Numbered from the stretch's first letter, positions 40,470-49,235 are shown. The stretch: 64,000 nucleotides of DNA from Caballeronia sp. SBC1 (GCF_011493005.1 NZ_CP049157.1:1932667-1996666); one strand, 5' to 3'. The notes: generated by a model not told the origin, from the sequence alone. Made by a program: numbers and translations.

Positions 40470-41273
40470 ATGAAGCTCCGCGTTGGTTACGAACTGGTCT
40501 ACGAATGCGTGCAGCCGACACCGATGCTGCTGATGCTGAATATGCACGCGTCGCGGGCGCAGAACATCCTTGTTCCGGACATCCTGAGGGTCAACCCGCA
40601 GGTGCCCTACTCGCAGTATCACGACTCATTCGGCAACTTATGCAGCCGGCTGGTTGCGCCCCAAGGCTGGCTCACGCTGTCCACTCAGGGGCTGATCGAC
40701 GTGCCGCCTTATCCGGAAGTGCAGGAGCCCAACGAGTATCAGCATGCGGTTGAAGAACTGCCCGACGAGTGCATGCAGTTCCTGATTGGCAGCCGCTACT
40801 GCGAGACCGACCTGCTGTCCGATGCCGCCTGGCAGATGTTCGGCCATACGCCGCTCGGACGCGCCCGGGTGCAGGCTATTTGCGACTTTGTTCATCGGCA
40901 CATCCGCTTCGACTACAACTGCGCGCGCCCGACCAGGACGGCTTTCGAAGCGTATCGGGAAGGCGTGGGCGTGTGCCGGGACTTTGCTCACCTAGCCGTC
41001 GCGTTATGCCGCGCGATGAACATTCCGGCGCGTTACTGCACGGGGTATATCAGCGACGTCGGTTTGCCGCCGCCCTATGCACCCATGGACTTCTGCGCCT
41101 GGATCGAGGTGTATCTTGGCAACACGTGGCAGACATTCGATCCGCGCAACAATGCGCCGCGCACCGGCCGCGTATTGATGGCAAGAGGCCGCGACGCCGC
41201 CGATGTCGCGTTGAGCAACACCTTCGGTGCCACCACGCTGGTCAGGTTTAGCGTGGTCTGCGAGCCTCAGTAG
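40470..41273 (+). CDS. Transglutaminase-fold protein, His to Cys in the triad
   Basis: A 267-residue protein with an N-terminal beta domain (about 1-110) and a transglutaminase core. Cys169 (GVCRDFAH) and Asp224 (QTFDPRNN) match the catalytic Cys and Asp, but the position that should be His reads Cys209 in MDFCAWIEV. The surrounding residues are well conserved, so this is a substitution rather than misreading of a broken gene. It may be inactive as a protease or use altered chemistry. It follows the zinc metallopeptidase by 137 bases on the same strand and belongs with the transglutaminase/ATP-grasp cluster. Confidence 0.85.
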   Translation: MKLRVGYELVYECVQPTPMLLMLNMHASRAQNILVPDILRVNPQVPYSQYHDSFGNLCSRLVAPQGWLTLSTQGLIDVPPYPEVQEPNEYQHAVEELPDECMQFLIGSRYCETDLLSDAAWQMFGHTPLGRARVQAICDFVHRHIRFDYNCARPTRTAFEAYREGVGVCRDFAHLAVALCRAMNIPARYCTGYISDVGLPPPYAPMDFCAWIEVYLGNTWQTFDPRNNAPRTGRVLMARGRDAADVALSNTFGATTLVRFSVVCEPQ

Positions 41274-41311
41274 TTCCTTAGCAAACCGCACGACGTATTC
41301 AACAACCACAT

Positions 41312-41824
41312 TCAGCAGAGCGCGGGCGCCGTGCGAGCCAGCCGATGGAAGTGGCGGCCGAAATAGATCAGGCTGTCGCCGTCGCCCCGCACTACGATGT
41401 CCGCTACTTCCACGAACATCACCGAGTGCGAGCCCACCGTTTTAGTATCGACGATACGGCCTTCAAGGCTAGCGAGTGCGTCAGCTAGAACGGGCAAGCC
41501 GAGGCGCCCCGCGGTCCAGGTCTGCTGCTCGAATCGTTCGCTCATCGGCAAGTTGGTCATGCCGGCGAAATGACGCGCCAGTTCCTGATGATCGGCAGGC
41601 AGCACATTGATGCAGACGTTGCCGTTCCCCGCGAGTACGGAATGGGCGAAGCTCGACTGGTTCACGCAGACAAGCATGGTGGGCGGTGTGTCGGTCACCG
41701 AACACACCGCGCTTGCGGTCATGCCGCAGCGACCGCGCGGGCCGTCGGTGGTGATGATGTTGACGGCCGCCGACAGGTACGCCATGGCCTCCCGAAACAG
41801 CTTGCGGGTGCTGTCGTTATTCAT
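41312..41824 (-). CDS. Flavin reductase family protein
   Basis: A 170-residue FMN-binding split-barrel protein like HpaC/RutF, which supplies reduced flavin to two-component monooxygenases. Landmarks are FREAMAYLSAAVNIITTDG, GMTASAVCSVTDTPPTMLVCVN, the FAGM segment and VGSHSVMFVEV near the C-terminus. No monooxygenase partner is adjacent. ATG 41824 is the natural start. It runs convergent with the transglutaminase-fold gene. Confidence 0.88.
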   Translation of the reverse strand: MNNDSTRKLFREAMAYLSAAVNIITTDGPRGRCGMTASAVCSVTDTPPTMLVCVNQSSFAHSVLAGNGNVCINVLPADHQELARHFAGMTNLPMSERFEQQTWTAGRLGLPVLADALASLEGRIVDTKTVGSHSVMFVEVADIVVRGDGDSLIYFGRHFHRLARTAPALC

Positions 41825-42146
41825 GTATTTGCTCCCCGGTTCACGCTAATACATCCGAATGCATCGGACTCGATTCCGAGTCCTGCTGCGCCTGGTGCTT
41901 TTTCATCGGGTCGCTTCGCCGCGAATGGCGAACTACAGATAACGACCGTGCCAACCGCAAGATACGCAAGCCAGGCTGCATTCGGTAATGGCGGTAGATT
42001 GCCGCGATCCCGCCAGGGCGGTATGCCTGCTGGACCACATCCGCGGATAAATGATCGGGGAACGGCCATGCAGCGTTAGCCGGATTGCCCGGCTAACGCT
42101 GCGGTTCGATGCGTAGGTTCAGTACGCGGGGAGATTGATGCCGCTG
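41825..42146. other. Intergenic, hairpin only
   Basis: 322 bases between two minus-strand genes. Apart from the strong hairpin at 42070-42102 I see no gene or site. Confidence 0.4.
42070..42102. repeat. Perfect 14-base-arm hairpin
   Basis: GCAGCGTTAGCCGG (42070-42083) and CCGGCTAACGCTGC (42089-42102) pair perfectly around a 5-base loop. It lies 45 bases past the VOC gene stop on the minus strand, so it may end that transcript, although no T run follows on either strand. Confidence 0.5.
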
Positions 42147-42581
42147 TTACTTCGCAAACAGCGAAGCGATGTTCGCAAACGCCTTGATCTCGAGCGCATT
42201 GCCCGACGGGTCCAGAAAGAACATGGTCGCCTGTTCACCGACTTCGCCCTTGAAGCGCACATGCGGCTCGATGATGAATTCCACGCCCGCCGCCGTGAGT
42301 TTGTCCGATGCAGCTTGCCACTGATCCATGGGCAACACCACGCCGAAGTGCCGGACCGGGACTGCGTCGCCGTCTACCTCGCTCGTCTTCCGATGACCAA
42401 TTTCTTCCGGCGCAAGATGGGCCACGATCTGGTGCCCGTAGAAATTGAAATCGACCCAGTCGGCCGAGCTACGGCCTTCCGGGCAGCCGAGCAGGTCGCC
42501 ATAAAACTCACGGGCGGCCGCAATGTCATGGACCGGAAAGGCGAGGTGAAAAGGGGAAATGGCAGCAGTGGTGTCGCTCAT
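42147..42581 (-). CDS. VOC family (glyoxalase-like) protein
   Basis: A 144-residue protein of the vicinal oxygen chelate fold, with two beta-alpha-beta-beta-beta modules. Metal-ligand candidates include His12 (SPFHLAF), His near RHFGVVLP and Glu in PSGNALEIK. Such proteins act as dioxygenases, lyases or resistance proteins, and the substrate is unknown. It is divergent from a LysR gene about 206 bases away that may control it. Confidence 0.85.
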   Translation of the reverse strand: MSDTTAAISPFHLAFPVHDIAAAREFYGDLLGCPEGRSSADWVDFNFYGHQIVAHLAPEEIGHRKTSEVDGDAVPVRHFGVVLPMDQWQAASDKLTAAGVEFIIEPHVRFKGEVGEQATMFFLDPSGNALEIKAFANIASLFAK

Positions 42582-42787
42582 GGCAGGCTCGGATATCGGT
42601 TGAGTGGTGCTTATTCGACAACGCGGACGAGGTCTGTCCGCGCCGCCCTCATGGTGCGCGAAAAATGGCTATCACGCCATGGGAAGACAGTTTAGGGGCA
42701 ACAAGAATAGTTGAATAACGATAGTTTTTTTATCTCAGCATCAATAAAATCGATAAATAAAAGCCAACAAAAGCGGTCGATAAAACC

Positions 42788-43654
42788 ATGATGCGAGAAC
42801 TGAAAACCTTTCTGGCGGTAGTGCGTTTCGGGACGTTCGCGAGTGCCGGCGCGCATATCGGGCTGACGCAATCGGCTGTCAGCGCACAGATTCAGCGGCT
42901 GGAGGAAGACCTGGGTTTCCCGCTATTCGACCGGACGGGGCGCTCGGCCACGCTCAACGCAGCAGGCAAGCAGACGGTCGATTCGGCCGAAGAATTGTTG
43001 TCGGTCTACGCTCGCCTGGCCGCGCGGGGCGGCACAGCGGAACAGTCGGGCCTGCTGCGGGTAGGGGCTATTGCTTCGGCGCAGGCGTCATTTCTGGTGA
43101 GCGCCATTGAACTGTTCCGGCAGACTTCTCCCGGGTGGCGAATCCGCGTGGTGCCTGGCGTGTCGCTCAATCTGCTTGCGCAGGTGGACTCCGGCGAGGT
43201 CGACGTCGCGGTGATTATCAAACCCCCTTTCGCGTTGCCAGCGGAACTGCACTGGCGCACCTTGCTCACGGAAACCTTCGTGCTGCTGGTCCCGCACGAG
43301 CTTGCGGATCAACCGTGGCGCGCGCTACTCAAGTCGGAGCCGTTTATTCGATACGACCGGAGTTCCTTTGGAGGCCGCCTCGTCGACCGCTTTCTCAGGA
43401 GGATTCGCGTGACGGTGCAGGACGTGGTCGAGCTGGATGAATTGCAGGGAATTGTCGGGCTCGTGGCGCACGGGGTAGGCATTGCGCTGATCCCGCAATC
43501 ATCCGCGCTGCACATACCGGAGACCGTACACGCGTTGTCTCTTGGAGACGAGACCTTCACGCGTGAAATCGGCCTCGTCCAGCGGCATACGCGCAATGAG
43601 CAAACCGTCAGCGTGCAATTCGCCGGGTCCGTGTGTGCAGTTCTGCCGCGGTGA
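42788..43654 (+). CDS. LysR family regulator
   Basis: A 288-residue LysR protein. HTH at about residues 17-36 (SAGAHIGLTQSAVSAQIQRL); effector domain from about residue 87 (GLLRVGAIASAQ). Two adjacent ATG codons could start it. The AT-rich 42700-42787 stretch upstream is the shared control region with the divergent VOC gene, its likely target. Confidence 0.88.
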   Translation: MMRELKTFLAVVRFGTFASAGAHIGLTQSAVSAQIQRLEEDLGFPLFDRTGRSATLNAAGKQTVDSAEELLSVYARLAARGGTAEQSGLLRVGAIASAQASFLVSAIELFRQTSPGWRIRVVPGVSLNLLAQVDSGEVDVAVIIKPPFALPAELHWRTLLTETFVLLVPHELADQPWRALLKSEPFIRYDRSSFGGRLVDRFLRRIRVTVQDVVELDELQGIVGLVAHGVGIALIPQSSALHIPETVHALSLGDETFTREIGLVQRHTRNEQTVSVQFAGSVCAVLPR

Positions 43655-43702
43655 GGATGCCCGGTTGGTTCGTAGAACCGGGCTAGCGCAGCCACCCCAT
43701 CG

Positions 43703-43933
43703 TCAAACAATCTGGAACGGCGCTCGCGGTACGGTATCTCCGTCGAGACTGGCTATCGCCCAGACGACCGCAAAATTCGTGGCGGCATTATGCGACGCGA
43801 AACGGCCCAGTGCGCCGTGTGAGCGTTGATTTCCATGCTCGTCCCGGATGACAACGAATGAATCGAAGGCGCCCTGGGCGGGGGCAACCATGGGTCGTAT
43901 AGTTGATCCTCGGTATTGCATTTCCATAATCAT
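43703..43933 (-). CDS. Small protein of unknown function
   Basis: A 76-residue protein with coherent codon use and a compact predicted alpha/beta pattern (GAFDSFVVIRDEHGN, then AATNFAVVWAIASLDGD). No signal peptide or membrane segment. I do not recognise the family. ATG 43933 and ATG 43927 are both possible starts, with a weak AAAGAGAG upstream. It is convergent with the LysR gene. Confidence 0.6.
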   Translation of the reverse strand: MIMEMQYRGSTIRPMVAPAQGAFDSFVVIRDEHGNQRSHGALGRFASHNAATNFAVVWAIASLDGDTVPRAPFQIV

Positions 43934-44086
43934 CTCTCTTTATTTAGTTGTCGATGCATCTATGCGCAGCGCTACAAATCAATATGCCAAAACGTGAAAG
44001 CGAAGCACGCATGGTTGCGTGTTGCATGTGGCACCCTTTCAATTCAACTTACCGCGCAACGCATTGTGCAACTCAGCGCGCCACGA

Positions 44087-44320
44087 TCAAGCTGCCGTGT
44101 TGACGCATTCGAGCATTCGCTGGACAGTGGCGTGCTGGGTTGGCGTCAGTTCCGGATAACGCGCCAGATCGACGACACGCTTGCGCCAATAGGCCTGGTC
44201 GAGTAGTGAACCGCCGCCCTCGTCGCTCCAGCGCGGAACGATCCGCTCCAGATGCGCGATCTCCTGCTCGACCAATAATGGATGTCGGGGGGCTATTGGA
44301 AATGTCTGGTCAAAGCTCAC
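44087..44320 (-). CDS. Small protein of unknown function
   Basis: A 77-residue, mostly helical, soluble protein (LLVEQEIAHLERIVPRW and LTPTQHATVQRMLECVN are likely helices). It starts with GTG 44320, with GGAG about 9 bases upstream. The family was not recognised. The palindrome at 44376-44395 lies 55 bases upstream of its start and could control it. Confidence 0.55.
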   Translation of the reverse strand: MSFDQTFPIAPRHPLLVEQEIAHLERIVPRWSDEGGGSLLDQAYWRKRVVDLARYPELTPTQHATVQRMLECVNTAA

Positions 44321-44375
44321 GGCTCATGCTCCAGTAACAAAGCAGCCGACATTACCGCGACTTCGTCGACAGCGA

Positions 44376-44395
44376 ATCCTCAATTCTGAGGATTT
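44376..44395. promoter_or_regulatory. 20-base palindrome, copy 1
   Basis: AATCCTCAATTCTGAGGATT is an inverted repeat with 8-base arms and a 4-base centre. Its inner 16 bases recur with one change at 47761-47776. The length and symmetry suit a LuxR-type HTH dimer; the LuxR-HTH regulator gene lies between the two copies. The link is inference. Confidence 0.5.
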
Positions 44396-44611
44396 ACGCT
44401 CGGCGGTAATGCGGCGTAATCATCTTCAGCCGAAAGCGATAAAAAAAACGCATATGCGCACCGGGCCAGTGCGGCAAATGGCCGTTATTGGGCACAGGGG
44501 AATATCGTCCAGAGCGTGCTGGGCGTTCTGGCGCTCGATAACCAGACCCAATTCAATTCAGTTGGCATGTCAAGCTGACATTTTCGCCGGACTTCTGTTG
44601 AAGTGGCTATT

Positions 44612-44643
44612 CGGCCACTCAACCGCTCGGCCACTCAACCGCT
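44612..44643. repeat. 16-base tandem duplication
   Basis: CGGCCACTCAACCGCT occurs twice head to tail (44612-44627 and 44628-44643) in non-coding sequence. Confidence 0.8.
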
Positions 44644-44763
44644 CGACCGTCTACGCATTCCGATTCACCGGCACGTTGACTGGGCGCAGCGTTCAGGGAA
44701 GATTATTTCCACGCGGTTATTCTCGCGACTATTTGCTAACTGCCGTTAGACCGTGCGGCGCCT

Positions 44764-45528
44764 TCACTGCCCATTCGTCTGCACGGCGCGAATCAGTTTG
44801 GAGCGGCTTCCGACACCGAGTTTATGGAAAGAACGGTCAATATGCGTACGGACCGTCGTATAAGAAATGCCGAGCCGGAAAGCGATCTCCTTGTCGAGCA
44901 ACCCTTCCACCACCAGCCCGACCACATCTCGCTCACGCGCCGTCAGGTTCTTCAGCACGTCCTCTGAAATCAGCTTGGCTTGCGGTCCGGACTGCTTTGT
45001 CATGCCCGCTGCGGCGCGCGCTCGCGCTAGTGCCGCGGTAAAAGCCGGGCGAATAAACTCGGCCATGGCGAGATCATGATCGGAGAAATCTTCCCGATGT
45101 TTGCCGCGCCAGATACGCAAGTCGCCTATGTTCGAATCGCCGGCCCACGCATATACGTTCATGCCCCAGTGCAAACCGTCACGACGCAGAAAGTCGTTGA
45201 ACAGTTCAGTCCGCATCAGCTCGCCTTGCGGAATCACGTTGGTCACACGCACTGCCTCGCGGCAATTTTGCAGCCGCGGAGTCACGGTATCGCGGTACTG
45301 GTAGTACTGCTCGTATTCGGACAGGTTGTCTTCCGACATGTTGAACGACACCCGATTGACGAATTCCTTCTTCGTCTCGTCCCAGACATACGACCCGAGA
45401 TGGTCTGCGCGCAGCAAGCTGAGCATGCGAACGCCCACTTCCTGCCGCATTAACTGCTCAGGAAGTGAATCGGCAAGCACGGTGAAGATATCGGAAACCA
45501 GACCGGTTTCGCGGCTCGTCAAATACAT
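44764..45528 (-). CDS. LuxR-HTH transcriptional regulator
   Basis: A 254-residue regulator. The C-terminal GerE/LuxR HTH is clear (LTARERDVVGLVVEGLLDKE followed by IAFRLGISYTTVRTHIDRSF). The N-terminal 170 residues look like a PAS/GAF-type sensor (YVWDETKKEFVNRVSFNMSE and HWGMNVYAWAGDSNIGDLRI) rather than a recognisable acyl-homoserine-lactone domain. It is divergent from the amino-acid oxidase-like gene at 45805 with 276 bases between, so that gene is the likely target; the two flanking palindromes may be its sites. Confidence 0.87.
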   Translation of the reverse strand: MYLTSRETGLVSDIFTVLADSLPEQLMRQEVGVRMLSLLRADHLGSYVWDETKKEFVNRVSFNMSEDNLSEYEQYYQYRDTVTPRLQNCREAVRVTNVIPQGELMRTELFNDFLRRDGLHWGMNVYAWAGDSNIGDLRIWRGKHREDFSDHDLAMAEFIRPAFTAALARARAAAGMTKQSGPQAKLISEDVLKNLTARERDVVGLVVEGLLDKEIAFRLGISYTTVRTHIDRSFHKLGVGSRSKLIRAVQTNGQ

Positions 45529-45804
45529 TGCACGGACATGCTGGTTGGTCCCGGGTCAATGGCTCGCATACGGTTTCTCCACGCGCAAGCCTCCACATTT
45601 TAAGATGCTGCCCCGCAGACTACACGGACGATATTTCCGATTCAAGTCTGTTTTATTCGTGCCGTTAAATAGTTGGCCGTTATTTCAAGTGACGGGCCAG
45701 TCGTTTAAACGCATCGCGAGGCGGCGGCATAGCAGGATCAGGCCGCCGGCACCCAATCCCGACTTCTACTAACGCGGAAGTACTTCTACCAAACGGGGAA
45801 ATGC

Positions 45805-47577
45805 ATGGCCTTCATTCCAAATCTACGTCGCAGAAAGCCGATTATTGCAGCCGGCGAAACATCTCCAGTTGCGCAACCCAGTTTCGGTTATATCGATACC
45901 CTGTTCGATTACGGCGCATTGCTCGCCGCCTCGCCGGATTCGCTGGGAACATTGCAGGCGGCCAGCAACAAGACGATTGCGATTATTGGCGCGGGTATGA
46001 GCGGCCTCGTGTCGGCGTATGAATTACTCCGCGCCGGCGCATCAAACGTCGTGCTGTATGAAGCGTCCGGGCGCATTGGCGGCCGAGCCTACAGCATTCC
46101 CTTTACGAGTCAGGCGCCCGCATTCCTGGCCGAACTCGGCGCCATGCGTTTCCCTCCCAGCGAATACAGCCTGTTCCATTACCTCAACCGCTTCGGCATC
46201 CAGGCAAACTCAAGTTTCCCCGATCCAGGCGACGTGCTGACCAATCTGGGTTATCAAGGACAGACCTACACATGGCCGGCGAAAGGCAACCCGCCCGATA
46301 TGTTCGCGACTGTCCATGCGGGCTGGAGCGCGTTCATCAGTGACGGCTTCACGCCCTCCTCCGGGCCTGCCCTGCTCGCGCCGGTTGCCATTACCGAGCT
46401 GCTGCGCAGCGGACAGTCAGGGGCGGCGCGGACCGCGTGGCAGGCGTATATCGACATGTTCGGCAACCAGAGCTTCTATGGCGCGCTGCAGACACTGTTC
46501 AGCGGCGCGAATCCGCCCGGCGGCAAGCAATGGCGCAACCCGGACGACTACGAGCTGTTTGGCGCGCTAGGCGTGGGGTCGGGCGGACTCGGGCCAATGT
46601 ACCCAGTCGCTTTCCTGGAGATCGTGCGCCTGATGGTCGATGAACTCGAAACTGACCAGTTGTTCATTCCGGCGGGCATTGAATCGCTGGCAAACGCATT
46701 TAGCGAGCAAGTATTCGGCGGCCGCTCGATTGCGCAGCGTGTCGTCAACACCCCGGTGTCACGCGTCACCCGTAATAGCGAGGGTGTGATGCTCACGCTG
46801 GCGGACGGATCGGTCCAGTTCGCCGATCGTGTGATCGTGACAGCCAGCACGCGGGCGATGCAAATCGACATGGCGTTGAGCGCACCCGCGTCGGCGCTCT
46901 CCGCGCAGCAGTGCTCGGCGGTCAATGACGTGCACCTGACCAGCTCGTCGAAAGTGTTCGTGATGACGCAGCGAAAATTCTGGCTCGACGAGAACCTGCC
47001 CGCGAATATCCAGACCGATACGCTCGTACGTGGCGTGTATTGCCTCGATTACGCGCCCGCCGATCCCGATTCGCCGGGCGTCGTGCTGCTCAGTTACGCG
47101 TGGGAAGACGACGCCATCAAGCAACTCGCGCTCGGCGGCAATCAGCAGCGCGTGCAGCGGCTCGTGGCCGACCTGGCGCAGACCAATGCCGCGTTTGCGC
47201 AGTATGTCGTGCCGATCAATAACGACTACCAGACCTATGTGAGGACCGTCGACTGGGATCTGGAGCAAGGGTATTACGGCGCATTCAAGCTGAATTTTGC
47301 CGGTGGCGATGCCCAGAGCCAGCAGTTGTTCTTCCAGTTCCAGGACAGCCTGCAGTCCGCAACGGACCCCTTCATCTATCTGGCCGGCGACAGTTGCTCA
47401 TTTACCGGCGGATGGGTGGAAGGCGCGCTGCAAACGGGTATTAATGCGGTGTGCGCCGTGATCCGGAGCCTGGGCGGCAGCGTTGTGCCGAACAATCCGC
47501 TGGATAACATGTCGCCTCCGTATGACTATAGCGGCGCTTCGACCAGCGAGGCCGGCGAGGCCGGGCGCTCACGTTAA
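45805..47577 (+). CDS. FAD amine oxidase, tryptophan/phenylalanine 2-monooxygenase-like
   Basis: A 590-residue flavoprotein. The ADP-binding motif IGAGMSGLVSAYELLRAG (about residues 60-77) ends in a Glu shortly after and is followed by the conserved GGRAYS. Near the C-terminus, GDSCSFTGGWVEGALQTG is the second FAD motif. Length, the N-terminal extension before the Rossmann fold, and IPAGIESLANAF resemble tryptophan 2-monooxygenase (IaaM) and phenylalanine 2-monooxygenase, which oxidise aromatic amino acids to amides. No amidase (IaaH) gene follows, so an indole-acetic-acid pathway is not shown. An L-amino-acid oxidase is the alternative. The terminator at 47601-47635 closes the gene. Confidence 0.82.
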   Translation: MAFIPNLRRRKPIIAAGETSPVAQPSFGYIDTLFDYGALLAASPDSLGTLQAASNKTIAIIGAGMSGLVSAYELLRAGASNVVLYEASGRIGGRAYSIPFTSQAPAFLAELGAMRFPPSEYSLFHYLNRFGIQANSSFPDPGDVLTNLGYQGQTYTWPAKGNPPDMFATVHAGWSAFISDGFTPSSGPALLAPVAITELLRSGQSGAARTAWQAYIDMFGNQSFYGALQTLFSGANPPGGKQWRNPDDYELFGALGVGSGGLGPMYPVAFLEIVRLMVDELETDQLFIPAGIESLANAFSEQVFGGRSIAQRVVNTPVSRVTRNSEGVMLTLADGSVQFADRVIVTASTRAMQIDMALSAPASALSAQQCSAVNDVHLTSSSKVFVMTQRKFWLDENLPANIQTDTLVRGVYCLDYAPADPDSPGVVLLSYAWEDDAIKQLALGGNQQRVQRLVADLAQTNAAFAQYVVPINNDYQTYVRTVDWDLEQGYYGAFKLNFAGGDAQSQQLFFQFQDSLQSATDPFIYLAGDSCSFTGGWVEGALQTGINAVCAVIRSLGGSVVPNNPLDNMSPPYDYSGASTSEAGEAGRSR

Positions 47578-47600
47578 GCTCGGGTTCACGGAGCGAAGAC

Positions 47601-47635
47601 CCAAAAAAAGACCCGCACAAGGCGGGTCTTAGTCT
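47601..47635. terminator. Bidirectional intrinsic terminator
   Basis: AAGACCCGC (47608-47616) and GCGGGTCTT (47622-47630) form a perfect stem with a 5-base loop. Seven A precede it, which read as a T run on the minus strand. It ends the oxidase transcript and may also stop transcription coming from the right. Confidence 0.75.
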
Positions 47636-47760
47636 CTCAGTTTCGTATGGCTGAACGCGCGGGCATTCTTTGGCACGTTCGTTTTGCCATCGGAGTGCGG
47701 TGTAGACGTGAAGCCCCCCGGCTCTTGCTAAGAACTTAACTGATTAAATCGCGCTCCGCA

Positions 47761-47776
47761 TCCTCATTTCTGAGGA
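47761..47776. promoter_or_regulatory. Palindrome, copy 2
   Basis: TCCTCATTTCTGAGGA differs by one central base from the inner 16 bases of the palindrome at 44376-44395. It lies about 185 bases past the oxidase gene, just beyond the terminator and close to the 3' end of the minus-strand remnant at 47820-48095. Confidence 0.45.
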
Positions 47777-47819
47777 CAAGAAGTGCCTTGGCCCGAGTTC
47801 GTCCAGGTATCGACAATAC

Positions 47820-48095
47820 TCAGGCTTTTTCTTTCAACGACGCCATGTCGATCACATACATGATGATGTGAAAACCATAGATTCGTCCACCCAGTAGGCC
47901 TTTAAAGCAATAGCGTAGTGCAAAGGAGTGTATAGAGAAATAGAGCCATCCACGAAAAAACCGGGTATGGAACCGGGGATAAGGTTTTAGTTCTTTTACG
48001 AACTTCTGAAAATTTACGGCTCCTTGAACCTGCCCGGCCTCCGCTTGTCGCCGATAGGCAGCGCCCGACCCGTTCCCATCATTCGACTCGCCGCC
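47820..48095 (-). pseudogene. Remnant resembling a glycosyltransferase C-terminus
   Basis: The minus strand is open without stops for about 90 codons ending at TGA 47822-47820, with no usable start codon at its 5' end. The protein has segments such as FQKFVKELKPYPRFHTRFF, RGWLYFSIHSFALRYCF and KGLLGGRIYGFHIIMYVID. The aromatic/basic pattern and KGLLGGRIYGF are like the C-terminus of family 2 glycosyltransferases. Base composition and codons (cta, ata, tct, ttt) are AT-richer than the surrounding genes, suggesting foreign origin. The last residues, VIDMASL, also match the usual C-terminus of YahK-type alcohol dehydrogenases, so a mosaic remnant is possible. Identity is uncertain. Confidence 0.4.
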
Positions 48096-48290
48096 ATGCT
48101 AACGACGACTCTCAAAGTCCAACGACCTTTCGCTCATGCACGGTCATCTGCCGCGTCTCGGCCAAAACGAAATTTCCGACGGGCTTGGACGCGCATGCCC
48201 CACATGATTCATCGGGCCATGATGGCTGCCTCTCGCATTGGATCAGGCACGGATGAACTCCGAGCTAGTTCAAAATCTGGAGCGCGCTCT

Positions 48291-49163
48291 CTAAGCGCTT
48301 GTCGTAAAGGCAGCATTTTCCGTGATGATTTTCAGTAGAAAATCCATGACTGCGCGTACTTGTGGCAAACGGCGCAGATCCCGATGCACGCCCATCCAGA
48401 TATCTCGTGCAAATCGTTCACCGTCGTGCGCGACGCGCCGCAGATTCGGGTCGGTGTCTGCCACGAAGCACGGCAGGCCAGCCACGCCGGCGCCTGCTTG
48501 AGCCGCTGCGAGGTGTCCCGTGATGTCGCCGATTTCGCATGCAGCAGGTCTCCCTCTTGCGACGTTCATCAACCACGCCTGCTGTGGCCTATCCGCGAAT
48601 CCGGCATCGTAGACGATGAACTCCCAGGCAGCCGGATTGTGCAGATGCGGGTAGTCCTTGCTTGCGTAAAGGTCAAACGACATACGCCCCAGCTTACGTA
48701 CCACCGTGGTCGCTTCCGTCGGCCGAACCAGCCTTAGGGCTATGTCCGCTTCGCGTCGACTCAGGGAAACTTGCCGTGGCTCGCCCGAAACAGACAACTG
48801 CACGCTGGGATGTGCAATGCGAAAGTCCGCGAGGTGCTTCACCAGAAAACTGGCCACCAGCACAGGCGGTGCGCTCAGCGAGACCTTGCCGCTTAGCGGA
48901 GAAAGGCTGACATCCAGGAATCGTTCGATCGCGTACGCATTCTCTTCCATTCCCTGCGCCAGTTCGAACACCCGCTGACCAGCCTGAGTGAGCTTGCAGG
49001 ATCGGGGAAGACGCTCGACCAGACGGGTCTTCATCTCGTCCTCCAATGCGCTCAAGCGTCGGCTTACCGTCGCGTGATCGACCTTCAGGCTGCGCGCAGC
49101 CCCGGAAAGCGTACCGATGCGGGCGACCGCGAGGAAATGACGCATATTTTCCCAATCGAACAT
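48291..49163 (-). CDS. LysR family regulator
   Basis: A 290-residue LysR protein of the subgroup whose N-terminus reads FDWENMRHFLAVARIGTLSG. HTH at about residues 18-37 (GAARSLKVDHATVSRRLSAL); effector domain from about residue 92 (GKVSLSAPPVLVASFL). It is divergent from the membrane protein at 49423, which may be its target. The intervening region holds a 24-base tandem repeat. Confidence 0.88.
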   Translation of the reverse strand: MFDWENMRHFLAVARIGTLSGAARSLKVDHATVSRRLSALEDEMKTRLVERLPRSCKLTQAGQRVFELAQGMEENAYAIERFLDVSLSPLSGKVSLSAPPVLVASFLVKHLADFRIAHPSVQLSVSGEPRQVSLSRREADIALRLVRPTEATTVVRKLGRMSFDLYASKDYPHLHNPAAWEFIVYDAGFADRPQQAWLMNVARGRPAACEIGDITGHLAAAQAGAGVAGLPCFVADTDPNLRRVAHDGERFARDIWMGVHRDLRRLPQVRAVMDFLLKIITENAAFTTSA

Positions 49164-49235
49164 CGGTGCATTTTCTCAAGGATGGTGTGCAGTTATAGGG
49201 AATATTCGCACGAAGCCGATGTGTCTACCATAAGG

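Larger units (their letters stand above)
44321..44763. other. Intergenic with palindrome and tandem repeat
   Basis: Contains the palindrome at 44376-44395 and a 16-base tandem duplication at 44612-44643. An open frame 44409-45041 on the plus strand crosses the LuxR gene antisense and has no plausible product. Confidence 0.4.

Noticed and set aside
45805..47577. Complete IaaM-IaaH auxin operon
   Set aside because: Only the oxidase-like gene is present; no amidase gene follows.
48024..48338. 104-codon plus-strand open frame
   Set aside because: Arg/Ser/Ala-rich, overlaps the end of the LysR gene antisense; the minus-strand reading of the same region is more protein-like.
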